The notes below the pieces were generated by a model. The model was not told the origin of the DNA. It was given only the letters and a program-made list of their open reading frames with translations, and made no database searches. A program made the position numbers and the translations under genes. This document shows, piece by piece, positions 1 to 11,829 of a stretch of 64,000 bases of DNA (the stretch's first letter is position 1; every line of letters begins with the position of its first letter). This DNA is from Apostichopus japonicus (lineage: Eukaryota; Echinodermata; Holothuroidea; Aspidochirotida; Stichopodidae). The stretch spans positions 25,576,960 to 25,640,959 of the forward strand of contig NC_092563.1 of assembly GCF_037975245.1 (NCBI RefSeq), in the 5' to 3' direction.

Positions 1-838
1 TCAGAGTGAAATGACAAAATCTGACGTAAACGTTCAAATTTTAAGCTCGGACTGACAATGAAATAAATATCAATAACTCATATGTCCTATCATAAATGTT
101 TGGAGAAAAAATAGCTTCTGTCTTTTATTCATGCAACATCATGCCGTTTGTTGACGATATGGCGTTGTTACAACTTTCTTCAGAACTGTATCATGGTTGC
201 AGTAACAAAAAGACTGAAGTTTTCATCTTGTCAATAGAAAAAGAAAAATTAGACTTCATTCCCAAGTTGAGCATAGGGTGTTCATAAGCCCCAGTGAAAA
301 GTTTACATGGACTTGGATTGTGGATTTGTGGATGGATTTCCCGATGCCGTTTATTTACCGATTGTCTGATAATTGGCCCGATGCCGATTATAAGTCGAAC
401 ACTTGTTGCAGTACAGTCCAGCACCTTGTTATACAGTATATCTAAAAGTATGGTTACCGATAAGGTTAAAGGTGGGCTCGCTCGTAGATTCTGTCCTTCA
501 CACCACCCGTCACACCACCCGATTCAAAATAATATCAATACTACCCTCTACTGGCTCGTCGCTGTTGTCACGTAATTTCTTAGCAATCCCGTATATATTA
601 CGGCTAGTAAGCAATATAAGCGGGAGCGGTGGCCTTGACAAGATTCCTGCATAGTTCTTGTCTGTGGCAGTGTCAGTAGTATGCGGTAAATTATTACACC
701 GCATTTTCGTGTGTGTTGTGTGATACAAAACTCTGTGGTTTGTATATATACGTTCAGAACTGTTCACGACTAGTGGGCACACAGGTTACGGTCGAGTTTG
801 CATCAGGCGTAGGCTTCTGTTTTTACCTCCACGGTTTG

Positions 839-871
839 ACCAGGGAGCTGCTACTCTAGCAGCTCCCTGGT
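839..871. repeat. Perfect 14-bp inverted repeat (hairpin)
   Basis: ACCAGGGAGCTGCT is followed by a 5-nt loop and its exact reverse complement. A second hairpin starting with the same ACCAGGGAG core occurs at 19939-19967, so this may be a small dispersed palindromic element. Confidence 0.75.
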
Positions 872-1139
872 TTGACTATTTTTAGGCCTACATGGTGAGC
901 AGTCAAAGTCCGAACTGCTCGAGTGCCCTGGTTTCGTAGATGATTCACCCATTAGGAAAGCTTTGCATGCTTTATCGAATATCAAAAGTTTAGCATATAG
1001 AAGTGCAATAACCTAATGCATTTTTACTGTAACAGACCAGTGTATTTTTAACTTTTCCAGAAGCACCAGTCTTGTACTAACTGGAGTAAAATATTTGTAA
1101 ATATTGTAACCGAACTTCCTTACTCTCATTCTCCCATTT

Positions 1140-1206
1140 CAGCGCCCCTCTTAACCCGGCGCCCGGGGCACGTGCCCTCCCTTGATCCCCCCTAGCTACA
1201 CCACTG
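1140..1206 (-). mobile_element. Terminus of a CAGTGG-type DNA-transposon relic
   Basis: Read on the minus strand from 1206 this starts CAGTGGTGTAGCTAGG and runs into a GC-rich segment. The same kind of start (CAGTGG followed by TGTAGC or CGTAGC) recurs at 23462 and 43455. No second end was found, so the element is truncated or too decayed to delimit. Confidence 0.45.
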
Positions 1207-1680
1207 CAGTAGTTTATAACTTTATACTAGTGTTGCACCAATTATCAGCATACTGTACATCATTGCAATGAGCCGATTTTGATGATATCAGTTTCAATAC
1301 ATTTTGAATCAACTGCTGTTGTTGTTTCAAAATTAGTTGACATTTTTTTCTGAATACTTTTCATATATTTAGCCTCATGACAAATCCACAATCCAAGTAC
1401 ATGCAAACTTTTCACTGGGATTTATAAGCACGCTTCTGTACGCTTGACTTTGGGAATGCAGTCTAATTTTTTTTGGGGGGGGGGGGGCTATTGACAAGAT
1501 AAAAACTTCAGCCTTTTCCTTAATCACAAAGCCCAAGTTCTTCAAGTTGGGATTAATGGTACTTTCATTGTGTTATCCGTATGCTAATCTACAAGCAAAC
1601 GTAACATTTGTGAGTCTTTCTCCGGAATCTTTTTTGTGTACTATACAGTATATTGGATTGGATTGTGTACTCTATGTACA

Positions 1681-1810
1681 GGGAGTGTATCACTAGTTAA
1701 GCTCACAAGGGTTTCTTGATGCACTCCCTTTCACATTCCATAATTCTCTATATTCCCTACTTTTGTTGTATATATGTTGTGAAAAAAACAAATAAATTAA
1801 ACAAAATTGA
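1681..1810 (+). other. Hairpin plus A-rich AATAAA tail, possible retroposon 3' end
   Basis: GGGAGTGTATCA at 1681 pairs with TGATGCACTCCC at 1717-1728, giving a 12-bp stem with one G-T pair. About 60 bases further on comes an A-rich tail with AATAAA (about 1789). A stem-loop followed by an A-rich end is common at LINE or SINE 3' ends, but no coding remnant is visible upstream. Confidence 0.3.
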
Positions 1811-3534
1811 AGGCAGCCAGTCTAAAACGGTACTTGTAAGAATTTCTGCTGGCAAGATACAGACCTACAGTATAAACAACTTAGTACTGTAATTGTATTG
1901 AACCAGAAATCAGCCTTATGAATGAGTCAAGGGTAAGACCTGTACCATATGTGCTGTGACACAGATGGTGGGTGGTTACCCATTAACAGTTTTTATTCGA
2001 ATACTGCAGGTTTTTTCAGTTTTTGTTTGGATAAAGTCCTGTCATAGTCATATACAATAGCCTAATAATTAGTGTTCAGAAGTAACAAAGCTATTCGTTG
2101 GTATGCTACTGTGATGAGTTCTCAGTGGCGTCTTTGAAACTTTCAACCGCCTGTTTGAGTTCAAGTTTAACTACGCTTGTGAGTAATACTCAAAGTTAAA
2201 ACAGTTGGATAAATTTTTTTTTAAAACATGAGGACTTTCCCACCAAATAAAGTTTCTCACTCACCCATAAATAAATCATTATGCATTGCACAACTCTAAA
2301 AATTGAATGCAGACACTTTTTGATTCCTTGCCGAAAGGAAAAGTTAATCTTTGCAATGGTGATGGTGTGTGTGTAATGCCCTGGCAGGTAAACATAGTAA
2401 GTCACCAAGCCTACTGTACATTGCATGTACAGTACTTCACATACATTATATAGATTTACATGTAGAGTTCTTAGCTTTTTTTGTTATTGAGCAAGGTCAA
2501 AGGTCGTGTGAGGTCACTAGTGGCCAAAATATGAAAATCTTTTAAACAAGCTTAGTGAAGTAAGCTGTTATGATTTTTGACAGTATCTTTGTAGTGCTCA
2601 TGGAGCTTAGCCAAAATAAATATAGAAAAGTGGGGAAGGGGAGGGGAAGGGGGTGTTGAAATCTTCTGTGCATTATAATACTAAGTTCAAAACAAACATG
2701 GAACATTGCAAACAACTCCTATCAGCTTTTGAAGGAAAATCCCAAGTTACAGTGTAAACAGATACAGTATGTGCCAAAGATGCTGTGTCATGCTAAAGCT
2801 CCTGTAGGTCACCTTGTCTGAATTGTGTTAATTTTTAGTAAATTTGAAGTGAAGTTGTTTATTCTATTGTTGGTAAAGTACAAAGGAGCTCTACCATATG
2901 AGAATGAAGATGTCACATGATCATGTTGTGTCTGTCGTTTGTTTCAAATTGGCAGCTTCTATATCTGATCAACTTGATAAGAGTACTACTGGGTATTATT
3001 GTGTCCTGTTCATTTTCGATTTTTTTTTTTTTTTTTTGAACATTTTCATTCCTGTTCATATTGGTTTCTTGCATAAAGTAGGTCGGCAGTTGTAAACGTT
3101 GCCTAGATGCAGTCATGTTGTTGTTGTCATGTATGTGAGCAGCAGATATCAAAATTGGCACAAAATCTCCAAACTGTCTTACTCTTTCTTTGTTTTCTTT
3201 CTTTGGGGGGGTGTGTGGGGAGGGGGGAGGGAGAGTGAAGATGTATGGGTAGGGTCATCTGAATTCAGCAAAAATAGAATTTCAAGTGCTGCCTTCCAAA
3301 CCTCATACTTAACTATTGGCTTTGATAATCACCAGAAGTTTTTAGAACCCTATTGCTGAACTTTTTCCGGTCAGAGGTAATCGATGTTCTGGAATGATAT
3401 GTCATGAAAGAATGAAGTGTCAGTTAAGAGGGTTAATCAAGATAGATTCATCAAAGTGATGTTTCAGAAGTCTCTCTCCTCTGCTTTTGAATACAATTTT
3501 CTTTTCATTGTTTGTCTTTTTTTGTTGTTGACAG

Positions 3535-3708
3535 GTACCAATATTGAATCAAGCACCGAACTAGGAAATATTTACCAGTTTTGCCTGGAAGATTTTGAAG
3601 CTGGGGGATTCAGCCAACTATTAGACAAATACAACCTGTTCTATTGCATCACATCTAGCTACTGGCATTAATAACTCAATAATAAAAGAAGAACAAAGTT
3701 CAAACAAC
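3535..3708 (+). other. Candidate 5' UTR of the + strand riboflavin transporter
   Basis: A pyrimidine-rich tract ending in GACAG at 3530-3534 is a good splice acceptor. The following 174 bases reach the transporter ATG at 3709. The 5' noncoding part of the gene is therefore probably split, with the first exon upstream and not identified. The ATG has a purine at -3. Confidence 0.45.
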
Positions 3709-6137
3709 ATGGAACGGCGGAAGACGTTGAGGAAAGCTCTAGTGTGTCTGTTGGTGGTCTTCTTTGGGACTGGTTCTTGGGTCGCCATCAACGGTATTTG
3801 GGTGGAGCTCCCTCTACTGGTATCCCTCGGTATTCCCGAAGGTTACGGACTGGCATCCTATATCATCATCATAACCCAGTTTGCAAATCTCGGTCCCTTG
3901 CTATTCACATTAGCTAACTTCTTGACATCGAAAGATGTCAAACTTGAAGTGCCCACCGTGTACCTGATCACCACGGTCGGCTGGATCACCTGTCTGCTCA
4001 TGGTATTTTTCTGGGATAGTTACACATTCTGGGCCGGGGAAACCCACAGCACTGCCTTCCTGATTCTATGTCTGAGCCTAGCCGTCGTGGACTGCACCTC
4101 CTCTGTGGCTTTCACACCTTTCATGGCGCGATTCAAGAGCGTCTACCTCACATGGTACTTTGTGGGTGAAGGCATGAGTTCCCTTCTCCCCGGGGTGGTA
4201 GCTCTGATCCAAGGCGTAGGAGGAGACGGCGTGTGCATCGCAAACTACACCTATGAATATGAGTTGGGCGGGAAGACCTACCAGTGCACCGATTGGATCG
4301 CTCAAAACAAACCAGCTAGATTTGGTCCCGAGGAATTCTTTTTGTTTCTGTTTGGTATGATGGTCCTTTCTTTTACCGGCTTTCTCCTCCTGAATGTACT
4401 GCCAGTGGTGAAGAAAGAACACGCACACGATTCACCGTCGCAGTCGAGTGTAGATACCGTGTCCAGTAAGGAGAGTAACGAATCGCATAACATGTTAGTC
4501 ACAAGTACGAAGAGCGAAGTCTCGTTACCAGAGACGGCCGAACCAGCAGTCGATCTGAGCAGTCCCCAGCAAATCCAAGGTCGCCCTCTCAGGGACTTTG
4601 TCTACTTGTTTACAGTCTTGGGTGTGGTTAACGCCCTTAGTAATGGCATTTTACCTTCCATTCAAAGTTACTCTGCCGGTGCGTACTCCCTAACGACGTA
4701 CTTATATGCTGCCACCCTTGGTAACATTTCTAACCCTATAGCTTGCTTCGCTGTGATGCTATGGCCCTTTGAGAGCTTGATCATTGTAGGCATTGCTGCT
4801 GGAGGGGGTATACTTGCAGGGATCTATGGTCTGTGGACAGCTGCCAACAGCCTGGAGCCACCATTGGAGGATCAAACAATCGGTAGTGTACTCGTGGTAA
4901 GTCAAACAGCAGAACTTGTAATCTGTGTTTTGATCATTCTCATCCTGTTTTTGTGTACTTACAGGGACCGGAGGCACACTTTGAGTTAGGTTCAACTCGA
5001 AGAATTATCAGTAAACCTGTTGATTTTCCCAACAAATTCTATATCATTAATTGTTTGTTTGGATAAGATAGTCTTTTGATGTGAAAGCAAGCAAACTATT
5101 CCAGTGTGTATTTCTGATTCAAGGAGCAATCATAAAGATAATGAAAGGAAGCAGATGCTTTTCAATGGCAAGGACGCTTGCCTTCAACTTGTCATACAAA
5201 GGTTCATTGAAGCAGAAGCTCATAGCCCTAGATCTAGCAACATAGCTTTAAGTAACCAAACTGTATCCCACATTAGGACAAGCTATATTATGATGGACGT
5301 GTGTCGTATCGGTGTGAAGCACTGCCTTCATGTGTCATTTAGTCATGCCAATCGCTAATTCAATTAAAAAATCTTTCATGAGTAAGCAATTTTCTATCAA
5401 GCTACATTACAGACAGTTAATAAAGGACTCAAGAGTTGCATTTAGACACAAGATCAATGACATAATTTAGTAATGACCATTTCATGTCATAATGGGTGTT
5501 GTGACTGACTACTCACATCCTTATCATGTTACCCTACTGTGAGTTTGACTAATTGCATGGGACCAATCCACCTGTGTTAGCCTGGCAGACCTACATGCTG
5601 GAATATTGCTAATGTATCATGAATTGGAAGCTAATTTTCAATTATATTTTAATCAATTAATGGAACTCAAGGGAATCAAGAAAATATTTGAGGGTACCAC
5701 TGCAAAGGACTGGTTGCTGATGGCAATATCTAAGTGTGTACACACAGAGAATATAGTTCAAGTAATCTATTGTACAGTCAGTAAGAGACTCTTTGTAATG
5801 ATACAACACAACACATTGAAATCATCTAACCTAGTCTTCTTGTCTTCTCTCCCTCGGTCATCAGGTGTTTGCATGGATATGTGTCGTGGCATTCTTCTCA
5901 TACACCAAGGCAACAATTGGGTGGATTCTTCGCCAGGAGCCCAACAAGAGGACCCTTCTCATATGGTTTGGTGCTGTCACTCAAATTGGGTCGCTGACCG
6001 GGGCGTTAATCATGTTCCCAATTGTGACATTTACGTCGGCCTTTGTGGCTCCGTATCATGATCCCTGCGAAGGTAAATTAAACTGCACAGAAATGGTGAC
6101 GATGGTAGTCGATGGGATCGAGTACCTGACGACATGA
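3709..6137 (+). CDS. SLC52A: SLC52-type riboflavin transporter (copy 1)
   Basis: A plasma-membrane riboflavin (vitamin B2) uptake carrier of the SLC52/RFVT family. Two coding exons are visible: 3709-4896 (396 codons) and 5865-6137 (90 codons plus stop), joined in phase 0 over a 968-bp intron with a GTAAGT donor and TCAG acceptor. The product is 486 aa, close to human RFVT2/3. Family signatures include GSWVAINGIWVELPLLVSLG near residues 22-41, the Q-F-A-N-L-G-P-L-L-F stretch of the next helix, and KATIGWILR and HDPC in the last exon. About ten hydrophobic helices are evident; a Ser-rich loop at about 235-290 is the least conserved part. NYT (exon 1) and NCT (exon 2) are potential N-glycosylation sites. 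Which vertebrate member it matches cannot be settled here. A paralogue in opposite orientation lies at 18719-21639. Confidence 0.92.
4897..5864 (+). other. Intron of SLC52 copy 1
   Basis: Starts with GTAAGT and ends with a pyrimidine-rich tract and TCAG. Reading straight into it gives 31 further codons before a stop at 4987-4989, including a hydrophobic stretch followed by a basic tail. No repeat or RNA gene is recognised inside. Confidence 0.85.
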
Positions 6138-8065
6138 TGACGTATATTTGCTAGTATTCCAGCTACCATCGACCAGTCTGAAGAAGAAGTGTCTTTGATA
6201 CTAACAGACTTTGTATCGAAGAGTGGTCTAGATAACAGAATACCTCGTGGCAAAACCGTCTTTTTTTTTTTAATATGCACTGTGACCAACCATTACAAGC
6301 AACCAACAGGGCAAGTAGGCTTGTTTATTGCTTTAGTCAACAGAAGTTACAGTATCCACGATACTGAAATGTTCATTGGCCAAAGTGGCTAGAGGCCAGG
6401 ATGCTTGTTAAACCCTTCCAGTCAACAAGGGCATGTAAAGGCTTTGTGCTTTTCAAAGCTATCAGTATGTCGGCAATTCCTCATCAATCTTTGTAAGATA
6501 ATGCCATGTTGTCAGTATGTAACATTAATGTGTAACATTAATGTTCCCTCATCAGAGCAACACTGACCATGGTTTTAAAAATTTATCCAAACATTTTACC
6601 TTGTAATATTATTTAATAATAAGTTTGTTGTGGAGGCATGTACAATCCTTGATGCATCATATCTATGATACGGCCCATATATGCCATAGTATATCAAGTT
6701 CTTGACATCATTTCAAAGGGTGGAGTTATTGTGTTAAATGGGGCCACACAAATTTCCTTTCGGAAAATAATACAGAACCTCAATATTTTGCAAAAATTTG
6801 GTTAACTTTTTAGTGCATTGCCTGAAGTCAATTAGGTAAGGTTATGTTGTCAAGTAACTAAAACTTGACAATTTGGCATATAAAAATCAGATATCTTTCT
6901 AACACTGTGGTTCTTGTACAGTATCTCCTTCCAGGATCGCAGTTCTCGTAAAACATACTGAAAACCAAAATGGAATTAAAGATGTGTATCCATCTTGTCA
7001 AAGTGTGACAACAACTTAGAATATTTTCACATTAGTTCTTGCTGTTACATGTGCAGCAAGTGTATTTTAGTAATAGTGTTACCATAAACTACTTAGGAAG
7101 AGAAGGTGATGTACATAATATCACTATTGATGTAGCAACATCTTATGCAACTTTCTATTTTTCTTATGAATCACTACAAGAGTCCTGTTTGTATCAAGAG
7201 ATGTCATTTATGAAACCATTGAGTTTATAGCATAATATGATAGTCACATTGAGAGTACTAATTGGTGATTATGTTGAATGCAGGAAAACCATGCAGCCAT
7301 ACAATATGACTGATATGGAAAGTATAATCCCCTAGCTATATTACGAAAAAAGAGATTAGCGAGGGGATCAGGACCACTATCCAGCTGCATAATTTGTGGT
7401 TGTTCAAAAGTCAGACGATTGTGTAACAGACAATTTGCCAGCATGCGACTGAGTATGAAAATGAGGTGAGTTAGGAAAGCTTAAATTGCTTAACTAAATG
7501 AAGGTGGAAAAAAATCTGAACTTGATTGATTTATCATCTTTAATTTGCTGAGAGGGTTTGTAATTGTAATAGATGTCTGTTTCCATGTAGACCAGCCACA
7601 GTAAATTGTTTTAGTTGGAACTAATAGATGTAGTTCCACAGTGTTTACCTCTAGATGCATTTTCAAACTTAAAGACACAGTTTCCATTGGACAGACATGT
7701 ACACACAATTACCATGCTGGGCAGTTGAGTTTAGGAAGGCAGTACTTCATCTGCCACTTGCATGGTACATAAGGTGAAGCTTTCAAAGTCACTTAAAAAC
7801 CAAATGAGGTTGATATCTACATTTCAACTCCAATCCCATTATATGGAGACCAAGTTCACCATGTGATGATGATGGTGTTGACTCAAGTCACTATTAATGA
7901 GTTCCATAGACAGGAAACAGATACCACTATACCTGGTGCATGGTCTACTCTGTATCATGATTGAATATCTTCTAGAGTCTCTGTATCCAATGCAGTTACT
8001 GTTGTATGATCAACATTGTATACATCTGGCTATCATTACTTTAACAAAGCTTATTGATAATTGAG
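6138..8065 (+). other. 3' UTR and intergenic sequence
   Basis: Downstream of the SLC52 stop codon. The nearest plausible poly(A) hexamer is the variant ATTAAA at 6976-6981; no canonical AATAAA lies closer. Short ORFs here have no recognisable similarity. I see nothing else in this stretch. Confidence 0.4.
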
Positions 8066-9420
8066 GCAAAGCTCAATCATTTAGCCCCAATACACAATAT
8101 GATTAGTATCACCACTGTAGGTGTTATATACAGAATTATACAGGTAAAACTCAAACATTGAGCCCAATACACAATATGATTAGTATCACCACTGTACCTG
8201 TGTTATATACAGAATTTATACAGGTAAAACTCAACCATTGAGCCATATATACAATATGATTAGTATCACCACTGTAGGTGCTATTTACCAAATTATACAG
8301 GCATAACTCAATATTGAGCCCCAACACAATATGATTAGTTTAATAGTATCACCACTGTAGGTGCCATGTACAGAATTATACAAGAAAAGCTCAACCATTG
8401 AGCCCAATAAACAATATGATGAGTATCACCACTCTAGGGTGCTATGTACCGAATTATACAAGAATAGCTCAACCATTGAGCCCAATACAAAATATGATTA
8501 GTATCACCACTGTATGTGCAATGTACAGAATTATGCAGGCAAAAGTTAACCATTGAGCCCAATAAACAATATGATTATAGTATCACCACTGTAGGTACTA
8601 TGTATATAATTATACAGGCAAAACTCAACCATTGAGCCCAATAAACAATATGATTAGTATCACCACTGTAGGTGCTATGTACAGAATTATACAGGCAAAA
8701 CTAGACCATTGAGCCCCAATACACAATATGATTAGTATCACCACTGTAGGTGCTATGTACAGAATTATACAGGTAAAACTCAAACATTGAGCCCAATACA
8801 CAATATGATTAGTATCACCACTGTAGGTGCTATTTACCAAATTATACAGGCATAACTCAATATTGAGCCCCAACACACAATATGATTAGTTTAATAGTAT
8901 CACCACTGTAGGTGCCATGTACAGAATTATACAAGAAAAGCTCAACCATTGAGCCCAATAAACAATATGATTAGTATCACCACTCTAGGGTGCTAAGTAC
9001 TGAATTATACAAGAATAGCTCAACCATTGAGCCCAATAAACAATATGATTATAGTATCACCACTGTAGGTGCTATGTACAGAATTATACAGGCAAAACTA
9101 GACCATTGAGCCCCAATACACAATATGATTAGTATCACCACTGTAGGTGCTATGTACAGAATTATACAGGCAAAACTAGACCATTGAGCCCCAATACACA
9201 ATATGATTAGTATCACCACTGTAGGTGCTATGTACAGAATTATACAGGTAAAACTCAAACATTGAGCCCAATACACAATATGATTAGTATCACCACTGTA
9301 GGTGCTATGTGCAGAATTATACCTGTAGGTAAAACTCAACCACTGAGCCATATACACAGTATGATATGTGCCATCATATAAGGTGTATGTACAGCATACA
9401 GACAAAACTCAACCATTGCA
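8066..9420. repeat. Minisatellite array, 78-bp unit
   Basis: About 16-17 copies of a unit containing AATATGATTAGTATCACCAC, GTGCTATGTACAGAATTATA and CTCAACCATTGAG. Successive CTGTAGGTGC motifs at 9063, 9141 and 9219 give a 78-bp period; some units carry 1-12-base indels. The variant block beginning at 8281 recurs at 8830, 549 bp away (about seven units), so a multi-unit segment has been duplicated. ORFs on the minus strand (8625-8876, 9049-9405) are products of the repeat. Confidence 0.95.
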
Positions 9421-11829
9421 TCATATCATTTGCAGGAAAAATTTTAAAAAAAATTATGGTCATGTCTGGTTATTGACATGTACTTATTATAAAGTGCAAC
9501 AATTTCATTTCCATGGAAACTGTCTGTATTGTCTTTCAGCACAAGGTGCAAGTTCAAATTTGAATACAATTGTCTTTGTAATAATAGTTATTCATGGAAA
9601 TATCATGCTGATTTGATTGATCCAATTTTTGCTAAGGGTTCATTTCCTTTATTGAAATAATAAAAAATAAAACAGCTGTGCTTAAGACTTTTCTCAGAAG
9701 TAGTTCCTCTACAGGGTACAAGCAACAAAGCTTTCTACACTCCAGTCTTTCACAACTCTAGATTTCATGGAATTCACCTTTCCTCTATACCTGCAGTATA
9801 GCCTGCCAAACAGATGGTTCAGCATATGGTTATTACCCTATCTGGAACACTTTCTTGTAAATTTGCAACAGATATCTCACACTTAGATAAAAGATAGGAA
9901 ATACCCAGATGTGTTTCAAAATGTGCAGAAAACATTTAAAACTTTAAAAAAGTGACCACTTTAAAGGCATTGAAGACTCGCCCCAACTGTGTGCGGCCAT
10001 CTGAAAAAGTTAACTTTCTGTTGCTTGCAAGTGACGTTTTGTTCGTGCGGCTAAAAAAATGCAGACAGTAATGAAACGTGGTACCTTGTTATATTTAGCA
10101 GAACCTGAGATGTCCATCACTGTATCGTTTGTATACTGTGCTGTGTGTTTTGACCGCATCTGTATGTACTGACTGTACACTAGTGTCTTATTACCAATGG
10201 TAGCAAGCTGTGTGTGTATTTTCTGGGATGGATGGTGGTGTTTAACACTTCTGTTACACCTCATTTGAACTAGGTCATATTACCAGCATTAGATAGGTTT
10301 TTTTTGTGCGAGTCTTCACACCCTTTAACCACAAATATTTGATTGTACTGTAGTTTGTGTAATATGCTCTTTAAGTTTAAGCCTTGCTGCCAAAAATTAT
10401 GATTATTTTCTTCTTCAACTTTCATAGAGTGTCAGATAGTAAACAAAGTTGTAAAAATTCCTTCAGACAATTTGATAGAACTATATATGTATTGGTGTTT
10501 ACCAGGGTGTGTACAAAGAGATTATTTATTATATTTGTATATATTTGATCACACAGAGAACTTATCAGAAGTAGAGCATTAATTTTACCCTGTGGTTAGT
10601 AGATGTCTGCAAACTTGTTGATTTTTTTTGTTAATTTTGTGGTGTCTCACTAGACTGCTGGGAAAACCAGTTGTCCACATCCAGGGGCTGTTGAAGTTAA
10701 ATTATTCAGTCTGTAATAGATAGCGGTATTTATACATTATTAAAAGGATGTTTGTCATGTATGCAGTGAAAACACACAACAACAAAAAATGTTATATAGC
10801 AGCAAGCTTACAGTCATAGGTGGGCAATTTCCTACACTATCTGTCTGCCTCTCTTTGTGTGCTTTTATTTGTAAGCAAAAAGGGTTTTAGACAATGTTTT
10901 GCATAAATAACTGTTAACGAATCTAGAGTCTTTTAAAAAAGTAGAGGGAGATCTTAAAGAATGAAACTAATATTTTGAGGCCGTATTGTATAATGCTGGC
11001 ACAAGTTGATATATATGTTCAAGTTTGAGTCACTCCCAGATTAATGTATGTCGACCAGTTACAGATTTGTTGACCGTTGACAATTCATAATCATGGACGT
11101 TAAAATATGAATGTAAGAGACTGACTTCGGTCAGCTTGAGGCTTTCATAAGCCAATGAGGCTTCTTCGCGAGTTCCTGCTGGTAGGAGGATCTAAAATAC
11201 TAGCATTACTAGGTACATTAGTAATTTATGTAAGATTAAGTTTCAATTTTTGTTTGTTTTTCTGTTTACATACACCTTATATACATGTCTAAGTACCATA
11301 CTAGCTGGGGTAATACCATATCTCTCCACTTGTCTCTTGAATAAGCATTAATTTTATTCTAGATGAGGTATGTGATTGGTAAATTGTAGTTTAATAACGT
11401 TCCAGGTACAGTATATACAAATGGCCGTGTCTATTATTGACTAATTACTGAAATATTTTGAGTAAATATAGCTGAATAGTTAAATGTATGATCATTGTCC
11501 CAATAGATTTGTATATATGAAGTGTATAAAGGAAGGCCTTTAACATCAAATAGCAGTGTGCACTGTACTGCACCATCACAACAAAATATTTAGTTGAGTT
11601 TCTTCATGTCTGCCATTCTCACTACTGAACTTCCTCCCTAAATTGAGTTGCTCCAGCATGCATCTAGGTAGTGTCTCTATGTCATGCTACAAAACTTGTC
11701 AGTTAAGTAACTGTGATATTTATTGATATGCAGTTAAAATGTTAGTGTATACACATCATTTAATTAATAATAGCTTCCCATAGCAGTGAATGCTGTTCTT
11801 AGACCTTAAAGGCTCACACTGGTGAAGAA
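9421..11829. other. Intergenic, nothing recognised
   Basis: AT-rich single-copy-looking sequence. Short ORFs (for example 9368-9616 +, 10010-10264 -) show no domain, splice context or codon bias that would support a gene. Confidence 0.4.

Larger units (their letters stand above)
1..3534. other. Gene-free 5' region
   Basis: I see no convincing coding sequence here. The stretch holds a perfect hairpin (839-871), the terminus of a CAGTGG-type element (to 1206), a hairpin followed by an AATAAA-bearing tail (1681-1810), an AGGTCA-rich scrap (about 2490-2540) and homopolymer runs near 1475 and 3020. A TATATATA string at about 742-750 lies in a slightly CpG-richer stretch (470-830). It could be the distal promoter of the riboflavin transporter that follows, but nothing proves a transcription start there. 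Confidence 0.5.

Noticed and set aside
5606-6061. A 151-codon + strand ORF
   Set aside because: It crosses the SLC52 intron and reads its last exon in the wrong frame.
8625-9405. Minus-strand ORFs of 83 and 118 codons with repeating peptide
   Set aside because: They are translations of the 78-bp array; 78 is divisible by three, so open frames persist by chance.
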